NCBI RefSeq assembly: GCF_039595935.1 | Contig: NZ_JBCNKR010000004.1 | Location: 1 to 64,000, forward strand | Direction: 5' to 3' | DNA length: 64,000 nt | Source: Flavobacterium sp. | GTDB lineage: Bacteria; Bacteroidota; Bacteroidia; Flavobacteriales; Flavobacteriaceae | Shown here: piece by piece, positions 9,593 through 18,530 of the stretch | Numbering within the stretch: position 1 is the first letter of the stretch | Layout of the letters: the number at the start of each line of letters is the position of its first letter | Program-made: the position numbers and the translations under genes | Notes under the pieces: model-generated | Told to the model about the DNA's origin: nothing | Database searches by the model: none | The model's input: the letters and a program-made list of their open reading frames with translations, nothing else

Positions 9593-9600
9593 TACTTTTG
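9593..9600 (+). promoter_or_regulatory. -7 box of the ilv promoter
   Basis: TACTTTTG fits TAnnTTTG and lies 22 nt before the leader-peptide ATG at 9622, which puts the expected start of transcription near 9606. The -33 region is only T-rich. Confidence 0.6.
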
Positions 9601-9621
9601 TAACACTAAAAAAATAAAGCG

Positions 9622-9696
9622 ATGCAAATCTCAATTATTATTACTTCTGTCGTTGTTGTCAATGTGTTTAGCACATCTGCATCGGGAATGGTATAA
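9622..9696 (+). CDS. ilv leader peptide (attenuator peptide)
   Basis: 24 codons encoding MQISIIITSVVVV followed by NVFSTSASGMV. The runs of three Ile and four Val codons, five and seven codons from the start respectively, are the amino acids made by the genes that follow. A terminator begins 25 nt after its stop. This is the architecture of ribosome-mediated attenuation: stalling on scarce Ile- or Val-tRNA would favour an alternative RNA fold and spare the terminator. The ATG lies inside a 7-bp pairing (9620-9626 with 9678-9684) that a ribosome would open. No Shine-Dalgarno is present, as usual in this phylum. The sequence is plain; the mechanism is inferred by analogy with enterobacterial ilv leaders. 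Confidence 0.85.
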   Translation: MQISIIITSVVVVNVFSTSASGMV

Positions 9697-9720
9697 ATAT
9701 AATTGAAAAACTATATTACA

Positions 9721-9750
9721 AACCTTCCAAATACTGGAAGGTTTTTTTTT
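9721..9750 (+). terminator. ilv attenuator terminator
   Basis: Arms 9721-9729 (AACCTTCCA) and 9735-9743 pair over 9 bp with a 5-nt loop, and T's continue to 9750. It lies between the leader peptide and ilvD at 9780, with no gene ending just before it, so it is a conditional terminator rather than the end of leuB. Confidence 0.85.
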
Positions 9751-9779
9751 GAATAAAAATTAAAACAAAACAAGCAATA

Positions 9780-11453
9780 ATGGAATTAAATAAGTACAGC
9801 AAAACCATCACTCAAGATCAAACTCAGCCAGCGGCACAAGCGATGTTGTACGGTATTGGTTTAACTGAAGAAGATTTGAAAAAAGCACAAGTAGGTATTG
9901 TGAGCATGGGTTACGATGGTAACACTTGCAACATGCACCTGAACGACTTAGCAAAAGATGTTAAAAAAGGTGTTTGGGATGCTGATCTGGTCGGACTTAT
10001 TTTTAATACCATTGGTGTAAGTGACGGAATTTCAAACGGAACAGAAGGAATGCGCTATTCATTAGTTTCTCGTGACGTTATTGCAGATTCTATCGAAACA
10101 GTTGTAGGAGCGCAGTGGTACGATGGTGTTATTGCAATTCCTGGCTGTGACAAAAATATGCCTGGAGCGTTAATCGCAATGGGAAGATTAAATCGTCCTT
10201 CGATGATGGTTTACGGAGGTTCAATTCACTCAGGAAAATGGAAAGGTGAATCTCTAAACATTGTTTCTGCTTTTGAGGCTTTAGGAAAAAAAGTAAAAGG
10301 CGAAATTACTCCGGAAGATTTTAAAGGTGTAATTCAAAATGCCTGCCCGGGCGCTGGTGCCTGCGGTGGTATGTATACTGCAAACACAATGTCTTCTGCA
10401 ATTGAAGCATTAGGAATGAGTTTACCATACAGTTCTTCAAACCCTGCTTTAAGTAAGGAAAAAAGAGAGGAATGTGTTGCTGCGGGAGCTGCAATGAAAA
10501 TTTTATTAGAAAAAGATATTAAGCCAAGAGACATTATGACTCGTAAAGCTTTTGAAAATGCTATTACAATTGTAGCAGTTTTAGGAGGTTCTACAAATGC
10601 AGTTATGCACTTAATTGCAATGGCTCACTCAGTTGGTATTACGATTACTCTAGATGATTTTCAGGCTATTAACGATAGAACTCCTGTGTTAGCTGACATG
10701 AAACCAAGTGGGAAATACATGATGGAAGATATTCATGAAGTAGGAGGAATTCCGTCAGTAATGAAATATTTATTAAAAGTTGGATTGATTCACGGAGACT
10801 GTTTAACAGTAACAGGAAAAACAGTTGCTGAAAACTTAGCTTCAACCCCGGATTTACAAGACGGACAAGAAGTAATTCACGAAATTCAAAAAGCATTAAA
10901 ACCAACAGGAAATATTCAGGTTTTATACGGAAATCTTGCTTCTGAAGGCGCTGTAGCAAAAATCAGCGGAAAAGAAGGAGAATATTTTGAAGGGCCAGCT
11001 GTAGTTTTTGAAGGAGAATTTGAAGTAATCCCAGGTTTACAGGCCGGAAAAATTAAACCGGGTAATGTAGTCGTCATCAGAGGTTGTGGACCAAAAGGTG
11101 GTCCGGGAATGCCTGAGATGCTAAAACCTACATCTGCGATCATTGGAGCCGGATTAGGAAGCACCTGTGCTCTTATCACAGACGGTAGATTCTCCGGAGG
11201 TTCACACGGATTCGTGGTAGGACACGTTACACCAGAGGCTTATGATGGTGGTGGTATTGCACTGGTAAAAGATGGAGATATAATCGCCATTGATGCTGTG
11301 AAAAATACAATCGACCTGAAAATATCTGACGAAGAATTTGCAGCTCGTAAAGCGGCTTGGGTTCAGCCAGCGCTAAAAGTTGACAGAGGAGTTTTGCTTA
11401 AATACGCAAGATCGGTTTCTAGTGCTTCAACAGGCTGTGTTACCGATAATTAA
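9780..11453 (+). CDS. ilvD: Dihydroxy-acid dehydratase
   Basis: 557 residues, the normal length. It dehydrates 2,3-dihydroxy acids to the 2-oxo acids of the valine and isoleucine pathways. The three cysteine ligands of the iron-sulfur cluster are Cys50 (DGNTCNMH), Cys123 (PGCDKNMPG) and Cys195 ([12 protein letters not shown]). A GRFSGG motif near residues 471-476 is the conserved C-terminal active-site segment. It is the first structural gene after the attenuator and is followed by ilvB after 60 nt. Confidence 0.96.
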   Translation: MELNKYSKTITQDQTQPAAQAMLYGIGLTEEDLKKAQVGIVSMGYDGNTCNMHLNDLAKDVKKGVWDADLVGLIFNTIGVSDGISNGTEGMRYSLVSRDVIADSIETVVGAQWYDGVIAIPGCDKNMPGALIAMGRLNRPSMMVYGGSIHSGKWKGESLNIVSAFEALGKKVKGEITPEDFKGVIQNACPGAGACGGMYTANTMSSAIEALGMSLPYSSSNPALSKEKREECVAAGAAMKILLEKDIKPRDIMTRKAFENAITIVAVLGGSTNAVMHLIAMAHSVGITITLDDFQAINDRTPVLADMKPSGKYMMEDIHEVGGIPSVMKYLLKVGLIHGDCLTVTGKTVAENLASTPDLQDGQEVIHEIQKALKPTGNIQVLYGNLASEGAVAKISGKEGEYFEGPAVVFEGEFEVIPGLQAGKIKPGNVVVIRGCGPKGGPGMPEMLKPTSAIIGAGLGSTCALITDGRFSGGSHGFVVGHVTPEAYDGGGIALVKDGDIIAIDAVKNTIDLKISDEEFAARKAAWVQPALKVDRGVLLKYARSVSSASTGCVTDN

Positions 11454-11513
11454 TCGACAAAAATTATGAATTTGAGATATATGATTTCAAATTCTAAACA
11501 ATAAAATCACCAA

Positions 11514-13208
11514 ATGGGAACAATTAGAATATCAGGCGCCGAAGCCATTATAAGATGTTTATTAGAAGAAGGAGTAGACTTAATTTATGGTTATCCGGGA
11601 GGAGCTATAATGCCGGTTTACGATGAATTATATAAATTTCAGGATCAGCTGCACCACGTTTTAGTTCGTCACGAACAAGGAGCAACTCACGCTGCTCAGG
11701 GATATGCAAGAGCAACAGGAAAGGTAGGGGTAGCCATTGCTACTTCTGGACCGGGAGCAACAAATCTTGTTACAGGGATTGCCGATGCTCAAATCGATTC
11801 AACTCCAATGGTTTGTATTACCGGACAAGTTGGAAGACATTTATTAGGATCTGATGCTTTTCAGGAAACGGATATTATTGGAATTTCGACTCCGGTTACA
11901 AAATGGAATTTTCAGGTAACTGAGGCTTCTCAAATTCCGGAAATCATTGCAAAAGCATTTTATATTGCTCGTTCCGGACGTCCGGGACCTGTATTGATCG
12001 ATATTACTAAAAACGCTCAGTTTGATGAGTTAGATTTTAGTTATGAAAAATGTACAGGAATCAGAAGTTACAATCCGGTACCAAAATTAAATTTAGATAA
12101 AGTTGCCGAGGCTGCTGCTTTAATCAATAGCGCTAAAAAACCGCTTATCGTTTTCGGACAAGGAATTATTTTAGGTCAGGCTGAAGCTGAATTTAAAGCA
12201 GTTCTTGAAAAATCAGGAATTCCGGCAGCATGGACTATTTTAGGACTTTCGGCTTTGCCAACAGATCATCCTTTAAATGTGGGAATGTTAGGAATGCACG
12301 GAAATTATGCGCCAAATTTGCTAACAAATGAATGTGATGTTTTAATTGCCTTCGGAATGCGTTTTGACGACCGTGTTACAGGGAAATTAAGCACTTATGC
12401 AAAACAGGCAAAAGTTATTCACTTCGAAATTGATCCTGCGGAAATTGATAAAAACGTTAAAACAGAAATTGCTGTTTTAGGAGATGTAAAAGAATCTTTA
12501 GCGGCTTTATTACCATTATTGGATGCAAAATCTCATGATTTATGGCACAATGAGTTTAAAGAATTAGCCAAAGTAGAATACGAATCAGTAATTAAAGACG
12601 AATTAAATCCATCAACGGCTGGACTTTCAATGGGTGAAACTATCGAAATGATCAACAAACATTCAAAAGGAGATGCAATTATCGTTTCAGATGTTGGTCA
12701 GCACCAGATGTTTGCGTGTCGTTACGCTAAATTTAATTCAACAAAAAGTAATATTACTTCTGGCGGATTAGGAACAATGGGATTTGCACTTCCGGCAGCC
12801 ATTGGGGCTAAAATGGGAAAACCAGACCGAGAAGTGGTAGCTATTATTGGTGATGGAGGATTCCAGATGACCATTCAGGAATTAGGAACGATTTTCCAGA
12901 CTCAGGTTCCAGTAAAAATTGTAATTCTGAATAATGAATTTTTAGGGATGGTACGTCAATGGCAGGAATTATTCTTTGATAACAGATATGCATCAACAAA
13001 AATGATTAATCCAAATTTTGTTGCCATTGCCGAAGGATATCATATTAAATCTAAAAAAGTAACACAGCGTGAAGATCTTGATGCTGCTGTTGCAGAAATG
13101 CTGGCTTCAAAAGATTCTTACTTCTTAGAAGTTATGGTGGAAAAAGAAAACAATGTTTTCCCAATGATTCCAACCGGAGCATGCGTTTCAGAAATTAGAT
13201 TAAGCTAA
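11514..13208 (+). CDS. ilvB: Acetolactate synthase large (catalytic) subunit
   Basis: 564 residues, full length. It is ThDP-dependent and makes 2-acetolactate or 2-aceto-2-hydroxybutyrate. The N-terminal PYR domain carries the catalytic Glu region RHEQGATHAAQGYARATGKVG, and the C-terminal PP domain has the ThDP/Mg motif GDGGFQMTIQEL followed by LNNEFLGMVRQWQ. The FAD-binding domain lies between. It is preceded by ilvD and followed by its regulatory subunit, the standard ilvDBNC order of Flavobacteriia. The 118-nt gap to ilvN holds an inverted repeat (13222-13231 with 13292-13301). Confidence 0.95.
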   Translation: MGTIRISGAEAIIRCLLEEGVDLIYGYPGGAIMPVYDELYKFQDQLHHVLVRHEQGATHAAQGYARATGKVGVAIATSGPGATNLVTGIADAQIDSTPMVCITGQVGRHLLGSDAFQETDIIGISTPVTKWNFQVTEASQIPEIIAKAFYIARSGRPGPVLIDITKNAQFDELDFSYEKCTGIRSYNPVPKLNLDKVAEAAALINSAKKPLIVFGQGIILGQAEAEFKAVLEKSGIPAAWTILGLSALPTDHPLNVGMLGMHGNYAPNLLTNECDVLIAFGMRFDDRVTGKLSTYAKQAKVIHFEIDPAEIDKNVKTEIAVLGDVKESLAALLPLLDAKSHDLWHNEFKELAKVEYESVIKDELNPSTAGLSMGETIEMINKHSKGDAIIVSDVGQHQMFACRYAKFNSTKSNITSGGLGTMGFALPAAIGAKMGKPDREVVAIIGDGGFQMTIQELGTIFQTQVPVKIVILNNEFLGMVRQWQELFFDNRYASTKMINPNFVAIAEGYHIKSKKVTQREDLDAAVAEMLASKDSYFLEVMVEKENNVFPMIPTGACVSEIRLS

Positions 13209-13326
13209 TAGGAAGTTTCAAGTTTCAGGTTAAAAGTTTCAAGTTAAAGATTGGAACGTGACACGAGGCTGAAAGCCGAACTGGCAAAGCAAACCTGAAA
13301 CAAAATAAACTTTAAACAAAAATTAC

Positions 13327-13848
13327 ATGGAAGATAAAACATTCACCATATCGGTATACTCAGAAAATAACGTGGGTTTATTAAATAGAATATCAGGAAT
13401 ATTCTTAAAGCGTCACATTAATATATTAAGTCTAAATGTTTCTGAATCAGAAATAGAAAATGTTTCAAGATTTATCATTGTAGTAAATACAACTGAAAAA
13501 TGGGTTCAGAATATTGTAGGACAAATTGAAAAACAAATTGAAGTTATAAAAGCATTTTATCATACAGATGAAGAAACAATTTATCTTGAAAATGCATTAT
13601 TCAAAATTGCTTCGAGTTTGTTGTTTGATGAAAAACAAATTCAGAATATCATCAAAGAAAGTCAATCGACGATTGTAACAGTTTCAAGAGATTTCTTCGT
13701 GATTTCAAAATCAGGAAGACGTTCTGAAATTGAAGAATTATACGAAAAATTCAAACCATACGGAATTATGCAGTTTGTACGTTCCGGAAGAATTTCAGTT
13801 TCAAAAGAAAAAATGGAGATTTCGTCATTGTTAGAAACCTTCAAATAA
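13327..13848 (+). CDS. ilvN: Acetolactate synthase small (regulatory) subunit
   Basis: 173 residues. The N-terminal ACT domain (residues 5-75, FTISVYSENNVGLLNRISGIF) binds the branched-chain effector, and a C-terminal domain (about 90-170) follows, as in the IlvH-type long form. It activates IlvB and confers valine feedback. The symbol ilvH would be equally correct. It sits between ilvB and ilvC in the attenuated operon. Confidence 0.92.
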   Translation: MEDKTFTISVYSENNVGLLNRISGIFLKRHINILSLNVSESEIENVSRFIIVVNTTEKWVQNIVGQIEKQIEVIKAFYHTDEETIYLENALFKIASSLLFDEKQIQNIIKESQSTIVTVSRDFFVISKSGRRSEIEELYEKFKPYGIMQFVRSGRISVSKEKMEISSLLETFK

Positions 13849-13935
13849 ACAATTAATATGTGATATTACATCATCACAATCAATTATAAATAAATTAATT
13901 ACTAAATTTCATTTCATTAAATATTTTAAAACAAA

Positions 13936-15405
13936 ATGGCAAATTATTTCAACACATTACCACTTAGATTACAATTAGAGCAACTTGGAGTTTGCGAATT
14001 TATGGAGCAGTCAGAGTTTGCAGACGGAATTTCAGCATTAGCAGGAAAAAAAGTTGTCATTGTAGGCTGTGGTGCACAAGGTTTGAATCAAGGTTTAAAC
14101 ATGAGAGATTCAGGTTTAGATATTTCTTACGCATTGCGTGCAGATGCAATTGCTGAAAAGAGAGCTTCATATAAAAATGCAACTGAAAATGGATTTAAAG
14201 TAGGTACTTATGAAGAGTTGATTCCAACAGCTGATTTAGTTTGTAATCTTACTCCGGACAAACAACACACATCTGTAGTAAATGCTATTATGCCATTAAT
14301 GAAAAAAGATGCTACTTTAGCTTATTCTCACGGTTTTAACATTGTTGAAGAAGGAATGCAGATTCGTGAAGACCTTACAGTTATTATGTGTGCTCCTAAA
14401 TGTCCAGGTTCTGAGGTTCGTGAAGAATATAAAAGAGGTTTTGGTGTGCCAACACTTATTGCAGTTCACCCGGAAAACGATCCAAACGGATTTGGTTTAG
14501 ATCAGGCAAAAGCTTACGCTGTAGCAACTGGAGGACACAAAGCAGGAGTTTTAAGATCATCTTTCGTAGCTGAAGTAAAATCAGATTTAATGGGTGAGCA
14601 GACTATCCTTTGCGGATTGTTGCAAACTGGATCTATTTTATGTTTTGATAAAATGGTTGAAAAAGGAATCGATCCTGCATACGCTTCAAAATTAATTCAA
14701 TACGGATGGGAAACTATCACTGAGGCTTTAAAACACGGTGGAATCACCAACATGATGGATCGTTTAAATAATCCTTCTAAAATTGAAGCTTACGAATTGG
14801 CAGAAGAATTGAAAGACATCATGCGTCCGTTATTCCAAAAACACCAGGATGATATTATTTCTGGAGAATTCTCTAGAACTATGATGATTGACTGGGCAAA
14901 TGATGATGTTAATTTATTGAAATGGAGAGCTGCAACGGGAGAAACTAACTTCGAAAAAACAGCTCCACAGGAAGCTCCAATCTCAGAGCAGGAATATTTT
15001 GATAATGGAGTTTTAATGATTGCTATGGTAAAAGCTGGTGTTGAATTGGCTTTTGAAACAATGACAGAGGCAGGAATCATCGAAGAATCAGCTTATTATG
15101 AGTCATTACACGAATTGCCATTAATTGCAAACACAATCGCAAGAAAGAAATTATTCGAAATGAACCGCGTAATTTCTGATACAGCTGAGTACGGATGTTA
15201 TTTATTCGATCACGCATGTAAGCCATTGTTGACAGAATTCATGAAAAAAGTAGAAACAAATATTATTGGTAAACCATTTTCAACTTCAAATGGAGTAGAT
15301 AATAATGTTTTAATTGCTGTAAACAAAGAAATTCGTCAGCATCCAATCGAAGAAGTAGGAGCTTGGTTAAGAGAGTCTATGACGGCGATGAAAAAAATTG
15401 TATAA
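13936..15405 (+). CDS. ilvC: Ketol-acid reductoisomerase, class II (long form)
   Basis: 489 residues, so it is the long, E. coli-like class with a duplicated C-terminal knotted domain rather than the 330-residue class I. The Rossmann fold glycine motif is [21 protein letters not shown] (residues about 36-56). It isomerises and reduces acetolactate with NADPH and Mg. It is the last gene of the ilv operon; downstream lie a 505-nt gap and a terminator at 15717-15746. Confidence 0.95.
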   Translation: MANYFNTLPLRLQLEQLGVCEFMEQSEFADGISALAGKKVVIVGCGAQGLNQGLNMRDSGLDISYALRADAIAEKRASYKNATENGFKVGTYEELIPTADLVCNLTPDKQHTSVVNAIMPLMKKDATLAYSHGFNIVEEGMQIREDLTVIMCAPKCPGSEVREEYKRGFGVPTLIAVHPENDPNGFGLDQAKAYAVATGGHKAGVLRSSFVAEVKSDLMGEQTILCGLLQTGSILCFDKMVEKGIDPAYASKLIQYGWETITEALKHGGITNMMDRLNNPSKIEAYELAEELKDIMRPLFQKHQDDIISGEFSRTMMIDWANDDVNLLKWRAATGETNFEKTAPQEAPISEQEYFDNGVLMIAMVKAGVELAFETMTEAGIIEESAYYESLHELPLIANTIARKKLFEMNRVISDTAEYGCYLFDHACKPLLTEFMKKVETNIIGKPFSTSNGVDNNVLIAVNKEIRQHPIEEVGAWLRESMTAMKKIV

Positions 15406-15910
15406 TAAATTTGGGAATTTCCACACATTCCGAATGTGATGGATTTTGCTCTGTATCAATGTTTTAAATTAATATTTTGAATTAGTAAGCACTTATTAAG
15501 AAAAATAGATATAGATGCATATTGCATTCACTTAACTTAGTGAGATGGTGAAGTTAAGTGAAGCTGATCCCGAAAATGGGGTATATTTTTTACTTAAAAA
15601 AAATATACTTGTTGAAATTTCTATTTTAATTAATAAAGATGCTGCTATTTTCAAAATAGGTAAAGTATTGTAATGCAGAATTACGAAATTAATTGTTATT
15701 GAAATTTGTTAAATAAAAAGGTATGATAATTCTTTGTCATACCTTTTTTGCGATTTAGATTTTTTTCTAAATCGTCTTTTTTTAGAATAACTTTAAAAAA
15801 AACGTATATTTTATTTATTATATGTTTTTTTTATACAAAATTTATGAATTAAATAATTTTAAGAATAGACGCAGATTTAATACATTTATAAAAAAAAATT
15901 CCACAAAACT
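15406..15910. other. 505-nt gap between ilvC and acs
   Basis: No reading frame is supported. It holds a 10-bp stem (CACTTAACTT near 15529 pairing with AAGTTAAGTG near 15551), the terminator at 15717-15746, and a very A/T-rich stretch of 160 nt before acs that probably contains the acs promoter. No clear TAnnTTTG box stands out. Confidence 0.6.
15717..15746 (+). terminator. Terminator of the ilv operon region
   Basis: Arms 15717-15726 (AAAGGTATGA) and 15737-15746 pair exactly, with a 10-nt loop and T's continuing to 15749. It is over 300 nt after ilvC, so a short untranslated RNA or long 3' UTR precedes it. Confidence 0.75.
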
Positions 15911-17821
15911 ATGAGTTATTATAAAATTGAAAATTTAGAACAATATTTTAAACATTACAATAAGTCAATAAGAGAGCCAAGAAAATTTTGGGGAAAAATT
16001 GCCGAAGAAAATTTTACTTGGTACCAACAGTGGGAAAAAGTTGTTGATTTTAATATGGCCGATGCAGAAGTAAAATGGTTTACAGATGCAAAGGTTAACA
16101 TTACAAAAAACTGTATCGATAGACACTTAAGCAAAAGAGGAGAAAAAACGGCTATTATTTTTGAACCAAATGATCCATCTGAAAGCGCTTTACATATAAG
16201 TTATAACGAATTATACGAACGAGTATCCAAAATGGCAAACGTTTTGCGCGAGCAGGGAGTTCGTAAAGGCGACCGCGTTTGTATTTATTTACCAATGATT
16301 CCGGAATTGGCAGTTTCTGTTTTGGCCTGCGCCAGAATTGGGGCAATTCACTCAGTAGTTTTTGCCGGATTTTCTGCTTCTGCAGTTTCTGCGAGAATTA
16401 TCGACAGCGAATGTAAAATGGTAATTACTTCTGATGGAGGTTACAGAGGAAACAAAACAATTGATTTAAAAGGAATTGTTGATGAAGCTTTGGATACGTG
16501 TCCGTCAGTTTCTAAAGTTCTAGTTGTAAAAAGAACTAAAACTGAAGTTGCAATGAAAGAAGGACGTGACATTTGGTTACAGCCTTTATTAGACGCAGCT
16601 CTTGATAATAGTGTTGCAGAAATTATGGATGCCGAAGATCCGTTGTTTATTTTATATACTTCAGGATCAACAGGAAAACCAAAAGGAATGGTTCATACAA
16701 CAGCTGGTTACATGGTATACACAGCATATACATTCAAAAATGTTTTCAGTTACGAAGAAAATGATATTTTCTGGTGTACTGCTGATATCGGATGGATTAC
16801 CGGACACTCATATATTTTATACGGACCATTATTAAATGGTGCTACAACCGTAATTTTTGAAGGAGTTCCGTCTTATCCTGATTTTAGCCGTTTCTGGGAT
16901 ATTATCGAAAAACATAAAATCACACAATTTTATACAGCACCAACAGCAATTCGTTCATTAGCAAAAGAAAGTTTAGATTACATTCAAAAATATCCTTTAA
17001 AATCTCTTAAAGTTATTGGATCAGTTGGAGAACCAATCAACGAAGAAGCTTGGCACTGGTTCAACGACCACGTAGGAGATAAGAGATGTCCGGTTGTAGA
17101 TACTTGGTGGCAGACAGAAACAGGTGGAATCATGATTTCGCCAATTGCTTTCGTAACACCAACAAAACCAACTTATGCCACTTTACCATTACCGGGAATT
17201 CAGCCGGTTTTAATGGATGAAAAACGTAATGAAATTGAAGGAAATCAAGTTGTGGGAAGTTTATGTATTAAATTCCCTTGGCCTGGAATCGCCAGAACTA
17301 TCTGGAATGATCATGACCGTTACAAAGAAACCTATTTCTCTGCTTTCCCAGGAAAATACTTCACAGGAGATGGTGCATTACGTGATGAAGTTGGGTATTA
17401 CAGAATTACGGGTAGAGTTGATGATGTTGTAATTGTTTCAGGACATAATTTAGGTACAGCGCCGATTGAAGATGCTATCAACGAACATCCTGCTGTTGCA
17501 GAATCTGCAATTGTTGGATTCCCTCACGATATTAAAGGAAACGCTTTATACGGTTATGTTATTTTGAAAGAAACCGGAGAAGTTAGAAATAAAGAGAATT
17601 TATCTAAAGAGATTAACCAATACATTGCAGATCACATTGGGCCAATTGCAAAATTAGATAAAATCCAATTCGTATCTGGTTTACCAAAAACACGTTCAGG
17701 AAAAATTATGCGTAGAATTTTGCGTAAAATCGCAGAAGGAGATTTCTCTAACTTTGGAGACACTACAACTTTGTTAAATCCGGAAATTGTTGATGAAATT
17801 AGTAAAGACAGGATTGCTTAA
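15911..17821 (+). CDS. acs: Acetyl-CoA synthetase
   Basis: 636 residues, the typical length. It activates acetate to acetyl-CoA by way of acetyl-AMP. The AMP-binding P-loop is YTSGSTGKPKGMVHT, the acetate pocket segment is DTWWQTETGG, and the C-terminal PKTRSGKIMRR places the regulatory, acetylatable lysine at Lys598. The opposite-strand genes after it (DnaQ-like exonuclease and cNMP/CBS/DUF294 protein) recur beside acetate genes in many bacteria. A strong terminator follows at 17845-17872. Confidence 0.96.
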   Translation: MSYYKIENLEQYFKHYNKSIREPRKFWGKIAEENFTWYQQWEKVVDFNMADAEVKWFTDAKVNITKNCIDRHLSKRGEKTAIIFEPNDPSESALHISYNELYERVSKMANVLREQGVRKGDRVCIYLPMIPELAVSVLACARIGAIHSVVFAGFSASAVSARIIDSECKMVITSDGGYRGNKTIDLKGIVDEALDTCPSVSKVLVVKRTKTEVAMKEGRDIWLQPLLDAALDNSVAEIMDAEDPLFILYTSGSTGKPKGMVHTTAGYMVYTAYTFKNVFSYEENDIFWCTADIGWITGHSYILYGPLLNGATTVIFEGVPSYPDFSRFWDIIEKHKITQFYTAPTAIRSLAKESLDYIQKYPLKSLKVIGSVGEPINEEAWHWFNDHVGDKRCPVVDTWWQTETGGIMISPIAFVTPTKPTYATLPLPGIQPVLMDEKRNEIEGNQVVGSLCIKFPWPGIARTIWNDHDRYKETYFSAFPGKYFTGDGALRDEVGYYRITGRVDDVVIVSGHNLGTAPIEDAINEHPAVAESAIVGFPHDIKGNALYGYVILKETGEVRNKENLSKEINQYIADHIGPIAKLDKIQFVSGLPKTRSGKIMRRILRKIAEGDFSNFGDTTTLLNPEIVDEISKDRIA

Positions 17822-17844
17822 TTTTGGAAATAAATAGTAATAAA

Positions 17845-17872
17845 AAATGCCTCTTATTTTTAAGAGGCATTT
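17845..17872. terminator. Terminator of acs
   Basis: Arms 17845-17856 (AAATGCCTCTTA) and 17861-17872 pair over 12 bp with a 4-nt loop and a T-run. A-rich on the other side, so it may also serve the convergent gene. Confidence 0.85.
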
Positions 17873-17889
17873 TTATTGTTGTTATAATC

Positions 17890-17922
17890 AACTTTGTCAA
17901 AGTTTTGAACTATGACAAAGTT
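17890..17922. repeat. 15-bp hairpin repeat, relative of 5358-5392
   Basis: Arms 17890-17904 (AACTTTGTCAAAGTT) and 17908-17922 match at 14 of 15 positions around a 3-nt loop. It shares its core with the palindrome at 5358-5392. Confidence 0.75.
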
Positions 17923-17931
17923 TTACAGAGT

Positions 17932-18528
17932 CTATTTAATTCCCAAACGAGATTTCAATTTCAAAAACAAAAGCCCAATTTTATAAGCATCTTCTGCAGA
18001 AGAGTTTCTATCGCTTTTTGGGATTTTGTAAATTTCGCATAAATCGTTTAATGAAAACTGTTTGTCATTAATATCGGTTAATTTGCGGTACATAACATCA
18101 ATATCAAGCGCTTCATTTTTTAATCTTCCACAATCCAGTCTTTCAAGGGCGGCGTTTAGCATTTCAATATCAAAATTGATATGATGGCCAACCAAAACCG
18201 CATTTCCGATAAAATTAATAAATGCTTCCAAAGCTTCAGCTTCAGGCATTTTATTCATTTTGCTTTCAATAATAAATTCATTAGAAATTCCATTTTCTTC
18301 CAGAAATTTATATTGAAGCAAAACAGCTTCGAAATTTTCCTTAATTACAATACTGTCATCAATAACAGCAAAGGCTCCCAAAGATAAAATAACGTCCTTG
18401 TTAGGATTTAAACCCGAAGTTTCGGTTGACAAAACCACAAATTTGTTTGGTTTTGCTTCAAGTTTTGTTAAGTAATCTTTCCAGAATTCCGGATATTCCT
18501 TATTAATGTTTTTAATCCAGTCTAGCAT
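17932..18528 (-). CDS. DnaQ-fold 3'-5' exonuclease-like protein, atypical active site
   Basis: 198 residues. The DEDD exonuclease fold is clear: Exo I region VVLSTETSGLNPNKD (31-45), Exo II GHHINFDIEML (114-124) and Exo III DRNSSAEDAYKIGLLF (173-188). The first catalytic Asp of the DxE pair is replaced by Ser34 (STE instead of DTE), and the usual Exo III His is Asn175. Glu36, Asp120 and Asp180 remain. Exonuclease activity may be reduced or changed. It follows the cNMP/CBS/DUF294 gene by 2 nt, so the two are co-expressed. This pairing is common next to acetate genes, where a signalling rather than a replication role is suspected. Confidence 0.8.
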   Translation of the reverse strand: MLDWIKNINKEYPEFWKDYLTKLEAKPNKFVVLSTETSGLNPNKDVILSLGAFAVIDDSIVIKENFEAVLLQYKFLEENGISNEFIIESKMNKMPEAEALEAFINFIGNAVLVGHHINFDIEMLNAALERLDCGRLKNEALDIDVMYRKLTDINDKQFSLNDLCEIYKIPKSDRNSSAEDAYKIGLLFLKLKSRLGIK

Positions 18529-18530
18529 AT

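Noticed and set aside
10669..11179. Minus-strand frames inside ilvD
   Set aside because: Long open frames opposite ilvD have no family resemblance and sit inside a certain gene; they are shadows of the coding strand.
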